Origin: a bacterium
Lineage (GTDB): Bacteria; Bacteroidota; Bacteroidia; NS11-12g; UBA955
Length of the DNA stretch: 64,000 nt
Assembly (NCBI GenBank): GCA_029945665.1
Contig: JAQSCZ010000109.1
Coordinates: 17,886-81,885, forward strand
Reading direction: 5' to 3'
Shown: positions 29,684-40,593 of the stretch, piece by piece
How the letters are laid out: every line of letters begins with the position of its first letter
How positions within the stretch are numbered: the stretch's first letter is position 1
Translations under genes and position numbers: made by a program
The notes under the pieces: model-generated
What the model saw: the letters and a program-made list of their open reading frames with translations, nothing else
What the model was told of the DNA's origin: nothing
The model's database searches: none

Positions 29684-30386
29684 TTTATATCTTTGGATTA
29701 ATATACTCACGCTGCTTTTTCCCTTGCTACTTTCTTTTGATAAAAAAGTAGCTTTTTACAAACGTTGGAAATATCTCTTTCCCGCCATTGCTCTAACCGC
29801 CACTTTCTTTTTAATTTGGGATGAATGGTTTACTCAAATGCATATTTGGGGCTTTAATGCCAAATATTTGTTGGGATATTATATTGGCAATTTGCCGATA
29901 GAAGAAATCATTTTCTTTTTTACAGTGCCCTATGCTTGTATCTTTATTTTCGAGGTAATTAAAGCTTATGTAAAACACAGTGAATTATTCGAAGATTTAC
30001 ACCGTTGGTTTACCATGTTGTTTTTTGGTATAGCAATAACCTTACTTTATTGGTACACCGATAAACTGTATACTGCCATCACTTGTATTATTCTTTCTTT
30101 GATTCTAGGCACACATTTAATTGTGATAAGAAGACGCTACATGAGTTGGTTTTATTTTGCCTTCCTAGTCTCCATTATTCCCATGTTAATTGTCAATGGC
30201 TTGCTTACTGCCAAACCTGTGGTTTATTACGACACAACGCAACAAATTGACCTAAGGTTAGGCACCATACCTGTTGAAGATTTTATTTACAACCTCACCA
30301 TGCTTACCATGTGTATCGGCTTATATCAATGGTTTATGCGTCTTGGTCTCCGACGCCAGTTACGCCACCAGAAACAATCATCTTAA
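29676..30386 (+). CDS. Lycopene cyclase domain-containing protein (CrtYcd type)
   Basis: Multiple TM helices with IWDEWFTQMHIWGFNAKYLLGYYIGNLPIEEIIFFFTVPYACIFIFE and second-half LRLGTIPVEDFIYNLTMLTMCIGLYQ. Confidence 0.9.
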   Translation: MNSLYLWINILTLLFPLLLSFDKKVAFYKRWKYLFPAIALTATFFLIWDEWFTQMHIWGFNAKYLLGYYIGNLPIEEIIFFFTVPYACIFIFEVIKAYVKHSELFEDLHRWFTMLFFGIAITLLYWYTDKLYTAITCIILSLILGTHLIVIRRRYMSWFYFAFLVSIIPMLIVNGLLTAKPVVYYDTTQQIDLRLGTIPVEDFIYNLTMLTMCIGLYQWFMRLGLRRQLRHQKQSS

Positions 30387-30930
30387 ATATTTCTGTTGAA
30401 TTGGCTTGAATAGGCTTAATTTTATCATTGCGCACTATGTATAAATCGCCCATAAAACCATAGGATTTAGGAAAGTATACACCACTGTGTTCCGGCATCC
30501 CAATTTTACCCATGTCCTTGCGCGTAATAAATCCAATTTTATAGACTCCTTCTGCTCCCATTTCAACAATTACTGGTTCAGAAAACTTCTTTTTTTCACC
30601 AACAAAAGCTTCCATAATATCCTTCACCGAAGAATACAAAAACTTGACTCCCGGTGTTTTTTCCATCCACTCATCAAACCAATCAATGAATGGGGTAGCT
30701 AGGTAACTTGACCCTATCCAACCAACGAATAAAATAACAGACACGATGATTAGAATCCCCAATCCTGGAATATGTTCCTTTCCAATAAGGTTATCGATAG
30801 ATTGAAAAAACCAAGCAATCATGAAATAGGTAGCTATCAAAGGAATACTAATTAACAGGCCCTTCAAAAAATAATTGACAATCCGATTGGCCATCCTTTT
30901 TCTGCGAAATGTAGTATTAAATTTGTTCAT
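30334..30930 (-). CDS. DUF502 family membrane protein
   Basis: GLLISIPLIATYFMIAWFFQSID, YLATPFIDWFDEWMEKTPGVKFLYSSVKDIMEAFVGEKK. Confidence 0.88.
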   Translation of the reverse strand: MNKFNTTFRRKRMANRIVNYFLKGLLISIPLIATYFMIAWFFQSIDNLIGKEHIPGLGILIIVSVILFVGWIGSSYLATPFIDWFDEWMEKTPGVKFLYSSVKDIMEAFVGEKKKFSEPVIVEMGAEGVYKIGFITRKDMGKIGMPEHSGVYFPKSYGFMGDLYIVRNDKIKPIQANSTEIFKMIVSGGVTGVGDQDA

Positions 30931-32206
30931 TGTATTGCATTAAATCTTGTGCGATATCCTTGCGATAATATTTATTTTGATATTGAATTTTTTCTGCATT
31001 CTGCATCGATTTTTGAATCGCCTCTTTCATATTTTTCCCTGTAGAAGTTATCGCTAATACTCGACCACCATTGGTGCGCAAAATACCGTTTTCTATTTTT
31101 GTTCCCCCGTGATAAATAGTGCTATCTTCAATTGTATCGGCACCACTTATTTCGAATCCTTTTTCAAAATGCTCGGGATAACCGCCCGAAACCAATACAA
31201 CTGTTGTTGCAGTCTCTGAACTAATTTGCATCTTGATATTCTTCAAATCACCTGTGCAGGTTGCTTTCAGCATTTCTAGTAAATCATTTTCTACTCGGTG
31301 CAATACCACTTCAGTTTCTGGATCGCCCATCCTGCAATTGTATTCAATTACAAAAGGCTCATTACCCACTTTCATTAAGCCTATAAAAATAAAACCACAA
31401 TAGTCAATTCCCTCTGCCTTCAGGCCATTCACTGTTGGTATAATAACTTTCGATTCTACTTTATTTAAGAACTCGGCATTTGCAAAAGGAACAGGCGAAA
31501 CTGCACCCATGCCACCAGTATTCAAACCAGTATCGCCTTCGCCAATTCTTTTATAATCTTTTGCTTCTGGCAATATCACATAACTTGTCCCATCACACAA
31601 AACGAAACAACTCATTTCTATACCAGCCAAAAACTCTTCTATAACAACTTTATCACTGGCCTTGCCAAATTTTCCGTTTAACATGTCAGCTAAACTTGCT
31701 TGCGCTTCTTTTAGATCATCAATAATCAAAACACCTTTACCGGCAGCCAATCCATCTGCTTTTAAAACAAAAGGTGGTTTTAAAGTTGTTAAAAAAGCTT
31801 GCCCTTCTGCAATACTTGCATTGGTAAAGGTTTGATAGGCGGCAGTTGGTACCCCATATTTCTGCATAAATATTTTAGAGAAATCTTTACTCCCTTCTAT
31901 CATGGCACCTGCTTTTGAAGGACCAGCCACCAAAATATGATTCAACCGCACATCCGATTTTATAAAATCGGTAATACCTGCTACCAATGAATCTTCGCCA
32001 CCTGGCAAAATCAAATCGATTTTTTTATCTACACAAATTGATTTAATACTTTCAAAATCGGTAACCGCTGCATTAATATTTTCGCCACATTGCGCAGTCC
32101 CTGCATTTCCCGGTGCAATAAACAAATTATCACACAATGGACTTGCACTTATTTTTTTTGCAAACACATGCTCACGACCACCACTTCCTAGAATCAAAAT
32201 ATTCAT
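30917..32206 (-). CDS. purD: Phosphoribosylamine--glycine ligase
   Basis: MNILILGSGGREHVFAKKI, FVLKADGLAAGKGVLI, FIEYNCRMGDPETE-like motif. Confidence 0.96.
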   Translation of the reverse strand: MNILILGSGGREHVFAKKISASPLCDNLFIAPGNAGTAQCGENINAAVTDFESIKSICVDKKIDLILPGGEDSLVAGITDFIKSDVRLNHILVAGPSKAGAMIEGSKDFSKIFMQKYGVPTAAYQTFTNASIAEGQAFLTTLKPPFVLKADGLAAGKGVLIIDDLKEAQASLADMLNGKFGKASDKVVIEEFLAGIEMSCFVLCDGTSYVILPEAKDYKRIGEGDTGLNTGGMGAVSPVPFANAEFLNKVESKVIIPTVNGLKAEGIDYCGFIFIGLMKVGNEPFVIEYNCRMGDPETEVVLHRVENDLLEMLKATCTGDLKNIKMQISSETATTVVLVSGGYPEHFEKGFEISGADTIEDSTIYHGGTKIENGILRTNGGRVLAITSTGKNMKEAIQKSMQNAEKIQYQNKYYRKDIAQDLMQYNEQI

Positions 32207-32275
32207 GTTGCAAATTTAACCCTTTAAAGAGACAAAAAATTTAAAGTATTGAACAGAAATTCAACGGAGGGGAGG

Positions 32276-32320
32276 TAGTTGGCAATAAAATAGTTGGCAG
32301 TTGGCAGTTGGCAGTTTGTC
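32276..32320. repeat. Short heptanucleotide tandem repeat (agttggc, 3 adjacent copies plus an isolated one)
   Basis: tagttggcagttggcagttggcagtttgtc. Confidence 0.8.
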
Positions 32321-32400
32321 AATTGTCAATGTCTAAATATGGTTGACCGTTTTTTATATTCTTTTAAATTCCCTTGAAAAAACAATTGTCAACAGTTTCT

Positions 32401-34809
32401 TTAATGATTCACTAGAATCTTTTGAACCACCATATCTCCATTTGCAGAAAAGATATACAGATAATATATACCACTATCCAACGTACTTACATCAACTTGT
32501 GTAGAGGCTTCAAGCTCATTTTGCACCCACGCTTTTTGCAACACCACTTTGCCACTTAAGTCGGCTATTGAAATGGTTAGAGGCACTATGCTTGTAAACT
32601 TAACAGCTATGTTCAACTGGGTATTAGCAGGATTCGGATAGATGGAAGCACTGCTAATATGTTCCTTGTGTTGTTTGCAAACATCGGTGTATTTACAAGG
32701 CAAAGAAATGACTGAATCGGAAGGAATAACAGCTGCTTTTAATTCTTTTTGTATGGCTTCACTTTCTTGCTTAGGTAACAATTTTAAAAATGCTGGAGTG
32801 GCAGCATACCATAACAAGTAATCGGGACGGGCAGATTTTTCAACCATATCAATTACATTATAACTTCTACCTGTTTTTACTAAAACTGGAATTAAATGAT
32901 TAAAATCTAAAGACTTTTCACTCGTATCATTTGAGAATTTAATATAAGTATTCTTTCCTAAATCATCTGTAATATATTCGGGCAAAATACTTCTTGAAAA
33001 TACCAAATCAACATTTCCTGATTCAATGCTAGTGCCATTTTTGGTAAGTGTCAAAATAGTTGCATGCAATTTTTCAGTCGTTTGGATTTGTGAAGGTACT
33101 TTTGTATCTATTTTTACAAAAAATCTCAGATTATTGTCTACAACTCGGTACCCTAACTGTTCCGATTGAATTAATGAACCTGGCAAAGGATTTATTTTAT
33201 CAAACTGGGCTTTAGGTGCGTAGTAAATATCCTTTAAATCGGGCATGGGCAAAGCCGCAGTAGATATTTGGGCCGACTGAAAGAGCAGTTTGTTTTTAGC
33301 ACTGTCTTGCATTATGGTATTGGCAATAGCAAGTTGTTTATGATCTAAACAATTTAAAAAGCGAGGGGTGTTTTCGTACCAATAATATTGGACTTGTGAA
33401 AGTGGTCCGAAATTCACCCTAACAGGGGTTAACATATGTTTTTGATTGAGGAAGGCTTGTAAATTATTCTCATCATCATTGCTACTTGCCCGCAGATACT
33501 CCAAATCATGTTCATTGCTTAGGGAGTCGCTTACAAATAAAGGAATAGGTAGTTTGTATTTGTTTTTTACTTCATCGTAATAAGCAGCCGATGGGCAATC
33601 CGAAATGATATTGGTGGTAGAATCTTTTACATAAACCTTGTAATGAAATTGACCTGACTTCAATTTTATACTTAAATTATTATTTTTTTCTGTTTTAAAA
33701 CCCAGTTTGCTTAATAAATTTTTATCTGCACTGATACTTCTCACGTCTTTCAATAAATCTACTTTTGATGCATTCCATTCAGCTAACATTTTTTTCAATA
33801 AAGCTGGATCAGCATTTTTACTTATTTCAACTTGCTTGTATTGTCTACCCGATTTCATATCCCAAGAAAAAGTATCAGGATTCGCTTTCAGCTCTGATTG
33901 TACCCTTGCTGGCAAAAGTGATATGTAATAGTTGCTCTTAGGCAACCAAAAAATCATTTCGTTTGAATAATAAGGATGGGGTTTATCGAGTTTATTAGAG
34001 ACTAAAATTGGCAAATATTTTTTATGGTTATTATAAATTTCTAAAGTGTCTTTTAGATTTTTTCTATTTAACATACCATAGGCTTTGGTCATCCAAATAT
34101 TGGTAATCAATGTTGGATATTTATCAGGATGTGCCAATACCGAAAGCGTTCCACCACTAAAAGTGGTTGAGTAACTTGACCCTTTCACTATGTATGAAAA
34201 ACTAAAAGGGTTGCGTTTGCTAAGAGTTTCTTCATAAAAAATGCCTCCATCTTTGCCTACTATGCCTAGCCTGTATAATTCTTCGTTACTTAACCTTAAA
34301 AAGGAATTGTTTTTCACCATTAATTTTTCTTCAACTTTAACGCTTGGTAATTTTAAAGTATCGATTGGTTGTGGCAAAGTGATATTGGCATTTTCAAACA
34401 ATTGTTCAAGATTTGAATTTGGCAACTCTTCTACTTTAATCTCATTTTCTAAAATCGGTTTTTGAAAGAAAGGAGGTTCATTTATTCTTTCATTTACTTC
34501 AATATTTTTAAAAGTATTTTCTTTTACTTCATCAAATACTAATTCTGTATTTTTAGGTTCTTCTTTTGGTGTTGTTATTATTTGCGGTGCTGCAAGCACA
34601 GGTGTTTTAGTTGTTGGTGTTGCAAGTAAATAGGCAACGACAGCTATTATTGAAAGACTTCCCATTATGATACTAATTTTTTTGATTGAATATTTTTTAC
34701 CAACTTTAATATTTTGCAATTGATGCTCTACCTCCTGAACGGTTTTCAATTCAGGCAGACCTTTTTCAAATTGTTCAAACAGCGATTGTAAGGTTTTATC
34801 TTGATCCAT
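32401..34809 (-). CDS. Single-TM protein in anti-sigma position with C-terminal T9SS type A sorting domain
   Basis: About 46 aa N-terminal segment, TM ISIIMGSLSIIAVVAYLLA, proline-rich linker, C-terminus SIYPNPANTQLNIAVKFTSIVPLTISIADLSGKVVLQ...LDSGIYYLYIFSANGDMVVQKILVNH; overlaps ECF sigma gene. Confidence 0.85.
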   Translation of the reverse strand: MDQDKTLQSLFEQFEKGLPELKTVQEVEHQLQNIKVGKKYSIKKISIIMGSLSIIAVVAYLLATPTTKTPVLAAPQIITTPKEEPKNTELVFDEVKENTFKNIEVNERINEPPFFQKPILENEIKVEELPNSNLEQLFENANITLPQPIDTLKLPSVKVEEKLMVKNNSFLRLSNEELYRLGIVGKDGGIFYEETLSKRNPFSFSYIVKGSSYSTTFSGGTLSVLAHPDKYPTLITNIWMTKAYGMLNRKNLKDTLEIYNNHKKYLPILVSNKLDKPHPYYSNEMIFWLPKSNYYISLLPARVQSELKANPDTFSWDMKSGRQYKQVEISKNADPALLKKMLAEWNASKVDLLKDVRSISADKNLLSKLGFKTEKNNNLSIKLKSGQFHYKVYVKDSTTNIISDCPSAAYYDEVKNKYKLPIPLFVSDSLSNEHDLEYLRASSNDDENNLQAFLNQKHMLTPVRVNFGPLSQVQYYWYENTPRFLNCLDHKQLAIANTIMQDSAKNKLLFQSAQISTAALPMPDLKDIYYAPKAQFDKINPLPGSLIQSEQLGYRVVDNNLRFFVKIDTKVPSQIQTTEKLHATILTLTKNGTSIESGNVDLVFSRSILPEYITDDLGKNTYIKFSNDTSEKSLDFNHLIPVLVKTGRSYNVIDMVEKSARPDYLLWYAATPAFLKLLPKQESEAIQKELKAAVIPSDSVISLPCKYTDVCKQHKEHISSASIYPNPANTQLNIAVKFTSIVPLTISIADLSGKVVLQKAWVQNELEASTQVDVSTLDSGIYYLYIFSANGDMVVQKILVNH

Positions 34810-35338
34810 ATTTGAGGCTTGTGTTTTCTTTAGTAGTTTCAGGGTTCAACAGTGCTTTTAATTTTTCACGTCCGCGCAGTAAGCGGGTTTTAATCGTATT
34901 ATCATTCGTGTTTTGTATCTCGGCAATTTCTTTAATACTGAAGCCTTGCAATTCGAACAACACAATGGCATCTCTCATTTCAGTATTTAGTTTTTGCAAC
35001 GCTTTGTGCAGGTAATAATAATCTGCCGTTATTTCTGCAGTATGCTGTTGATCCTTTATATACAAAAGCGCCTCCGCTGCCACAAATATTTTAGTACTCA
35101 TTTTTCTTCTTTCATTATTGGTAATGCGTGAGGCAATGCCGAATAAAAAATATTTGAATTTATCTTCTACTTTTAATCTTTCAAATTTGGTAAATGCAAT
35201 TTCAATTGTAGCCGACATCAAGTCGCTAGCATCGTCTCTGTTATTTGTCAAAGCAATGCAATAGGCATTTAATTGCTTGTGACATTGTTCATACAACAAC
35301 ATAAAGCGCTCCTTTTTATTTTGTTCTGCTTGCTTCAA
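34796..35338 (-). CDS. ECF-type RNA polymerase sigma factor
   Basis: RDDASDLMSATIEIAFTKFERLK, FKYFLFGIASRITNNERRK, GFSIKEIAEIQNTNDNTIKTRLLRGREKLKALL. Confidence 0.92.
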   Translation of the reverse strand: MKQAEQNKKERFMLLYEQCHKQLNAYCIALTNNRDDASDLMSATIEIAFTKFERLKVEDKFKYFLFGIASRITNNERRKMSTKIFVAAEALLYIKDQQHTAEITADYYYLHKALQKLNTEMRDAIVLFELQGFSIKEIAEIQNTNDNTIKTRLLRGREKLKALLNPETTKENTSLKYGSR

Positions 35339-35650
35339 TACTGAATTGGGTACCCTTAATTAGTGTAACGAAAGTATCAAAAGTTTCATGGAATCTAAAA
35401 ATATTTGAAAAGCACTTCATTTTTCTCAAAAAATATTTTCATTCTAAGTCTACTAAAAAATAACCTAATCTATTCGCAATTCCTTTTTTACGCAGTAAAA
35501 ATAACTTTTAAGCACTTCTTCAAATCAATCTTTCATTTAGTGAAATTGAATTCAGTAAACCCTTTTATTTTTACTTAAACCTATAAAAAAACTTATATCA
35601 CTTATGCGGTTAAAATTTTTCTTTTTATGTTTGTAAGGAAAATCTATTGA

Positions 35651-35998
35651 ATGAACATTGAACAATACAGAGAATACTGCTTAAGCAAACCCGGCACTTC
35701 CGAAGATTTGCCTTTTGGACCAGATACCCTCGTAATGAAAGTGGGTGGCAAATTATTTGCACTTTGCAATATCGACCATTTCGTAAGCATCAATCTAAAG
35801 TGCGACCCAGAAAAGGCAGTTATTTTACGCGAACAACATGAACAAATTATTCCAGGCTGGCATATGAATAAGAAACATTGGAACACTGTTGTTATAGACG
35901 GCTTATCAGAAAAATTAATTCTAGAATTGATCGACCACAGTTACGAATTGGTAAGAAATAGTTTGCCAAGAAAAATAAAAGCCGAATTGGATTTATAA
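35651..35998 (+). CDS. MmcQ/YjbR family DNA-binding protein
   Basis: MNIEQYREYCLSKPGTSEDLPFGPDTLVMKVGGKLFAL, KHWNTVVIDGLSEKLILELIDHSYELVRNSLPRK. Confidence 0.93.
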   Translation: MNIEQYREYCLSKPGTSEDLPFGPDTLVMKVGGKLFALCNIDHFVSINLKCDPEKAVILREQHEQIIPGWHMNKKHWNTVVIDGLSEKLILELIDHSYELVRNSLPRKIKAELDL

Positions 35999-36007
35999 AC
36001 AAGGCCC

Positions 36008-36427
36008 CTAAAATCCGAGCAAACTAATCACCTCTCTTGGGGTTAAAACGGGTAAAGTACTTAGCTTAAAATCTTTACTATCACGGGTTATAATCATTTC
36101 CACTTTTTTATTAGAAAGTGCGCACTGATATTGAATTGCATCTTCGAAATCTTTGAATCCAAAACGCATAGCATCACTAATTATTTTGCCGGAAACATCA
36201 ATTACTTCCGTCCATTCAAATAACTCTTCTAACATTCGCATTACTTCATTCTGAGAACCATATTGACGCATAATATAAAAAATATTATTGTATGAGACTG
36301 CAGAAACGTGAATGACAATTTCTCGCTTTAAAGCCCTATCAAACAAACTTGCTGCATCATTCGCAAAGGGCTTTCTATCTGCCAAAAAATCAATGATTAC
36401 GTTAGTATCCAGAAAAACATGCGTCAT
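36008..36427 (-). CDS. PIN-domain toxin (VapC-like)
   Basis: VFLDTNVIIDFLADRKPF, FEDAIQYQCALSNKKVEMIITRDSKDF. Confidence 0.9.
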   Translation of the reverse strand: MTHVFLDTNVIIDFLADRKPFANDAASLFDRALKREIVIHVSAVSYNNIFYIMRQYGSQNEVMRMLEELFEWTEVIDVSGKIISDAMRFGFKDFEDAIQYQCALSNKKVEMIITRDSKDFKLSTLPVLTPREVISLLGF

Positions 36428-36672
36428 AAACGGTGCTTTTTCGAAAGTGCTTTACCCAACTCAACTTTATAATCAAAATTATCAGGCAATTGTATCGAAC
36501 CCTTTAGTTTCAATACCCGAGGTGAAATTTTTTCTTCTTTAAACTCTTTTGCTGTCAAAGACTTTAAATAATTTTCTATTAATGCCGACAAGCTTTCGCC
36601 TTTCTTTTTAGCATATTTTTTAGCAACTGAAATAACAGAATCATCTATGGTTAGTGTCAACTTTGTATTCAT
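36424..36672 (-). CDS. Cognate antitoxin (DUF6364-like)
   Basis: MNTKLTLTIDDSVISVAKKYAKKKGESLSALIENYLKSL; 4 bp overlap with the PIN toxin. Confidence 0.88.
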   Translation of the reverse strand: MNTKLTLTIDDSVISVAKKYAKKKGESLSALIENYLKSLTAKEFKEEKISPRVLKLKGSIQLPDNFDYKVELGKALSKKHRL

Positions 36673-36787
36673 TACACGTGTAAATTTAATTACAAATATA
36701 CGTGTAATTTAGATTTTAATTGCCAATTTTAATTTATTTTACCTTATTTTTATCTTTAAAGAAATATTTCTATTCCCTATTGAAACA

Positions 36788-36887
36788 AAAAGCATTGGAA
36801 CAAGGTTCATTTAGACGGCTTACCAGAAAAATTAATTCTAGAATTGATCGACCACAGTTACGAATTGGTACGAAATAGTTTGCCAAG
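36788..36887 (+). pseudogene. 3' fragment of an MmcQ/YjbR family gene (partial duplication)
   Basis: Encodes HWN-KVHLDGLPEKLILELIDHSYELVRNSLP; about 78 bp nearly identical to 35894-35971. Confidence 0.85.
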
Positions 36888-36919
36888 TTGTTGTGTCATC
36901 ATATATGATGACACAACAA
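36888..36919. repeat. Perfect 32 bp palindrome
   Basis: ttgttgtgtcatcatatatgatgacacaacaa equals its own reverse complement. Confidence 0.95.
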
Positions 36920-36933
36920 ATAATCCAAATTCT

Positions 36934-37488
36934 CTATATCCTTTTTCTTTTACCCCAATTACTTGGATTCTCTTTTATATAATTCTTAACCCGGGCAAAT
37001 TCGTCATAGTCTCTTATCAAACGGTCGTAAAACCTTGGCTGCCATTGAAATTCTTCGAACCCATTTTTACCACACCAACGGTTAACCTCTGCCTTGAATT
37101 GTTGAATAATAACGGAAACTGAACCTGCAACGGGCCTCGAAAATTGATTGTTTTTGAACTCCTTTTGTACCAATATTGAATTTGAAGCTGATGGTTTCTT
37201 TAAAGTTAAATTTAGATGCACATGATCGGGCATGACAATAAACTCATCTACCTCTGCATCGCAAAAATGCTGAGATAACTCTTGCAAGCAGGCCTGAACC
37301 CTGCTTCCAATGTCATTGAGGAGCATTTCCTTTTCGTGATTAAGTCCAATAGAAAAACTATTATTATCAGGAGATATAATTTCACCAAAAAAATGCACTC
37401 TGTTTTTTGTATTCATGGTAATGAAATAATCCCCAGGCGAAGAATAATCATAATTCCGAAGTCGCACATGTTTCCGTATATGAAGCAT
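36934..37488 (-). mobile_element. Y1 (HUH) transposase-like / RAYT-family protein
   Basis: YDYSSPGDYFITMNTKNRVHFFGEI and VDEFIVMPDHVHLNLTLKK (HUH); WQPRFYDRLIRDYDEFARVKNYIKENPSNW. Confidence 0.9.
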
Positions 37489-37601
37489 AGTTATTAGTTT
37501 AATCAAAAATAAAAATAAGTTTTTTATTTGCAAATTTTAGTTCCTATTTAATTTATTACAATCTTTTGAAACAAAAACCAATCACCACTTGTCATAGTAA
37601 C

Positions 37602-38078
37602 ATGGCCATTTATCAATTAAAAACTACGCAAAACTTACCTATCTCGATGCAGGAAGCTTGGGACTTCATGTCATCTCCTTATAATTTAGGAAAAATAACA
37701 CCTAGTGAAATGGGTTTCGAAATAACCAACGGTATTCTGCCTACAGATAAAATGTATGCCGGGCAAATTATTTCCTATAATGTGCGCCCTATTGCAGGCA
37801 TTGCAATGGAATGGGTAACCGAAATTACCCATGTAGAAAACTTGAAATACTTTGTCGATGAGCAACGCTTTGGACCCTATGCACTTTGGCACCATCAACA
37901 CCATTTAAAGGAAATTGAAGGCGGCGTTCAGATGGATGATTTACTGCATTATAAAATGCCTTTTGGACCACTTGGCCAAATCATGAATACTTTGGTAGTA
38001 AAACAAAAGCTAAAGCAAATTTTCGATTACCGATTCGAAAAATTAGTAGCGCTTTTTGGTCCCTTCGAAAAAAGATAA
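37602..38078 (+). CDS. SRPBCC family protein (cyclase/dehydrase-like)
   Basis: LPISMQEAWDFMSSPYNLGKITPSEMGFEI, FVDEQRFGPYALWHHQHHLKEI. Confidence 0.9.
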   Translation: MAIYQLKTTQNLPISMQEAWDFMSSPYNLGKITPSEMGFEITNGILPTDKMYAGQIISYNVRPIAGIAMEWVTEITHVENLKYFVDEQRFGPYALWHHQHHLKEIEGGVQMDDLLHYKMPFGPLGQIMNTLVVKQKLKQIFDYRFEKLVALFGPFEKR

Positions 38079-38104
38079 TTTATACTTGTATACAAGAATT
38101 TTGC

Positions 38105-39718
<1,614 letters not shown>

Positions 39719-39831
39719 CTATTTTTAATGATTATTTAGCTGCCGACTCTAATTCCTAAAGTTTTAAAAAAACCGTAAAATTCAGCTCACAGATGAACCA
39801 CCTAATCGGATGGCAAAGGTACGACTTTTAA

Positions 39832-40587
39832 TTAAATCAACTCAGGATTGCTTTTCAAGAAATTTTCAACAGCGCGTAAATCGGCTGGTGTATCAATGGC
39901 TGGACTCACAAATTCAGTTTTTAAAACTTTTATTTTAAAGCCGTTCTCCAACCAGCGCAACTGCTCTAAACTTTCAGCTAACTCTAACCCACTTGCTTGT
40001 AAATCCTTCAGTTTTGAGATGGCTTCGCGTTTAAATGCATACATACCAACATGCCTGTAATAGCCAAATTTATTAACCCATTCAGCACTTTCAACGCCGC
40101 GCAAGTAAGGTATAGCATGACGCGAAAAATAAATGGCCTGATCGTTTCCATCACAAATAACTTTTACCATGTTGGGATTAAACAAATCGGCTTCTGTTCT
40201 AATAAACTTCTTCAAGGTCGCAATATCTATGGCAGGATTATCGAATGCAGCAGCCAAAGCTTCAATTTGTTCCGGCAAAATAAAAGGCTCATCGCCTTGT
40301 AAATTAATCAATACATCGAAATCATAATTCAAAACATCTGCTACCTCGAAACAACGGTCGGTGCCGCTAATGTGATTAGCTGAAGTCATGATACATTCAC
40401 CAAAACCACTTACATGTTCGTATATTTTTTCATCATCGGTTGCCACTACAACCTTCGCATGTAACTTTGCTTTTGTCGCCTGGAGATATGTTCGCTGTAC
40501 CAAGGATTTACCTTGAATATCTATCAATGGCTTGCCCTCAAATCGGGTAGAGCCATAGCGTGAAGGGATAACAATTAATACTTTCAT
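39832..40587 (-). CDS. kdsB: 3-deoxy-manno-octulosonate cytidylyltransferase
   Basis: VIPSRYGSTRFEGKPLIDIQGKSLVQRTYLQA, INLQGDEPFI, FYRHVGMYAFKRE-like motif. Confidence 0.95.
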   Translation of the reverse strand: MKVLIVIPSRYGSTRFEGKPLIDIQGKSLVQRTYLQATKAKLHAKVVVATDDEKIYEHVSGFGECIMTSANHISGTDRCFEVADVLNYDFDVLINLQGDEPFILPEQIEALAAAFDNPAIDIATLKKFIRTEADLFNPNMVKVICDGNDQAIYFSRHAIPYLRGVESAEWVNKFGYYRHVGMYAFKREAISKLKDLQASGLELAESLEQLRWLENGFKIKVLKTEFVSPAIDTPADLRAVENFLKSNPELI

Positions 40588-40593
40588 TTTTAA

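Noticed and set aside
36008-36672. VapBC pair as a novel system
   Set aside because: PIN toxin plus overlapping small antitoxin is a standard type II toxin-antitoxin module; only its position between duplicated MmcQ segments is noteworthy.
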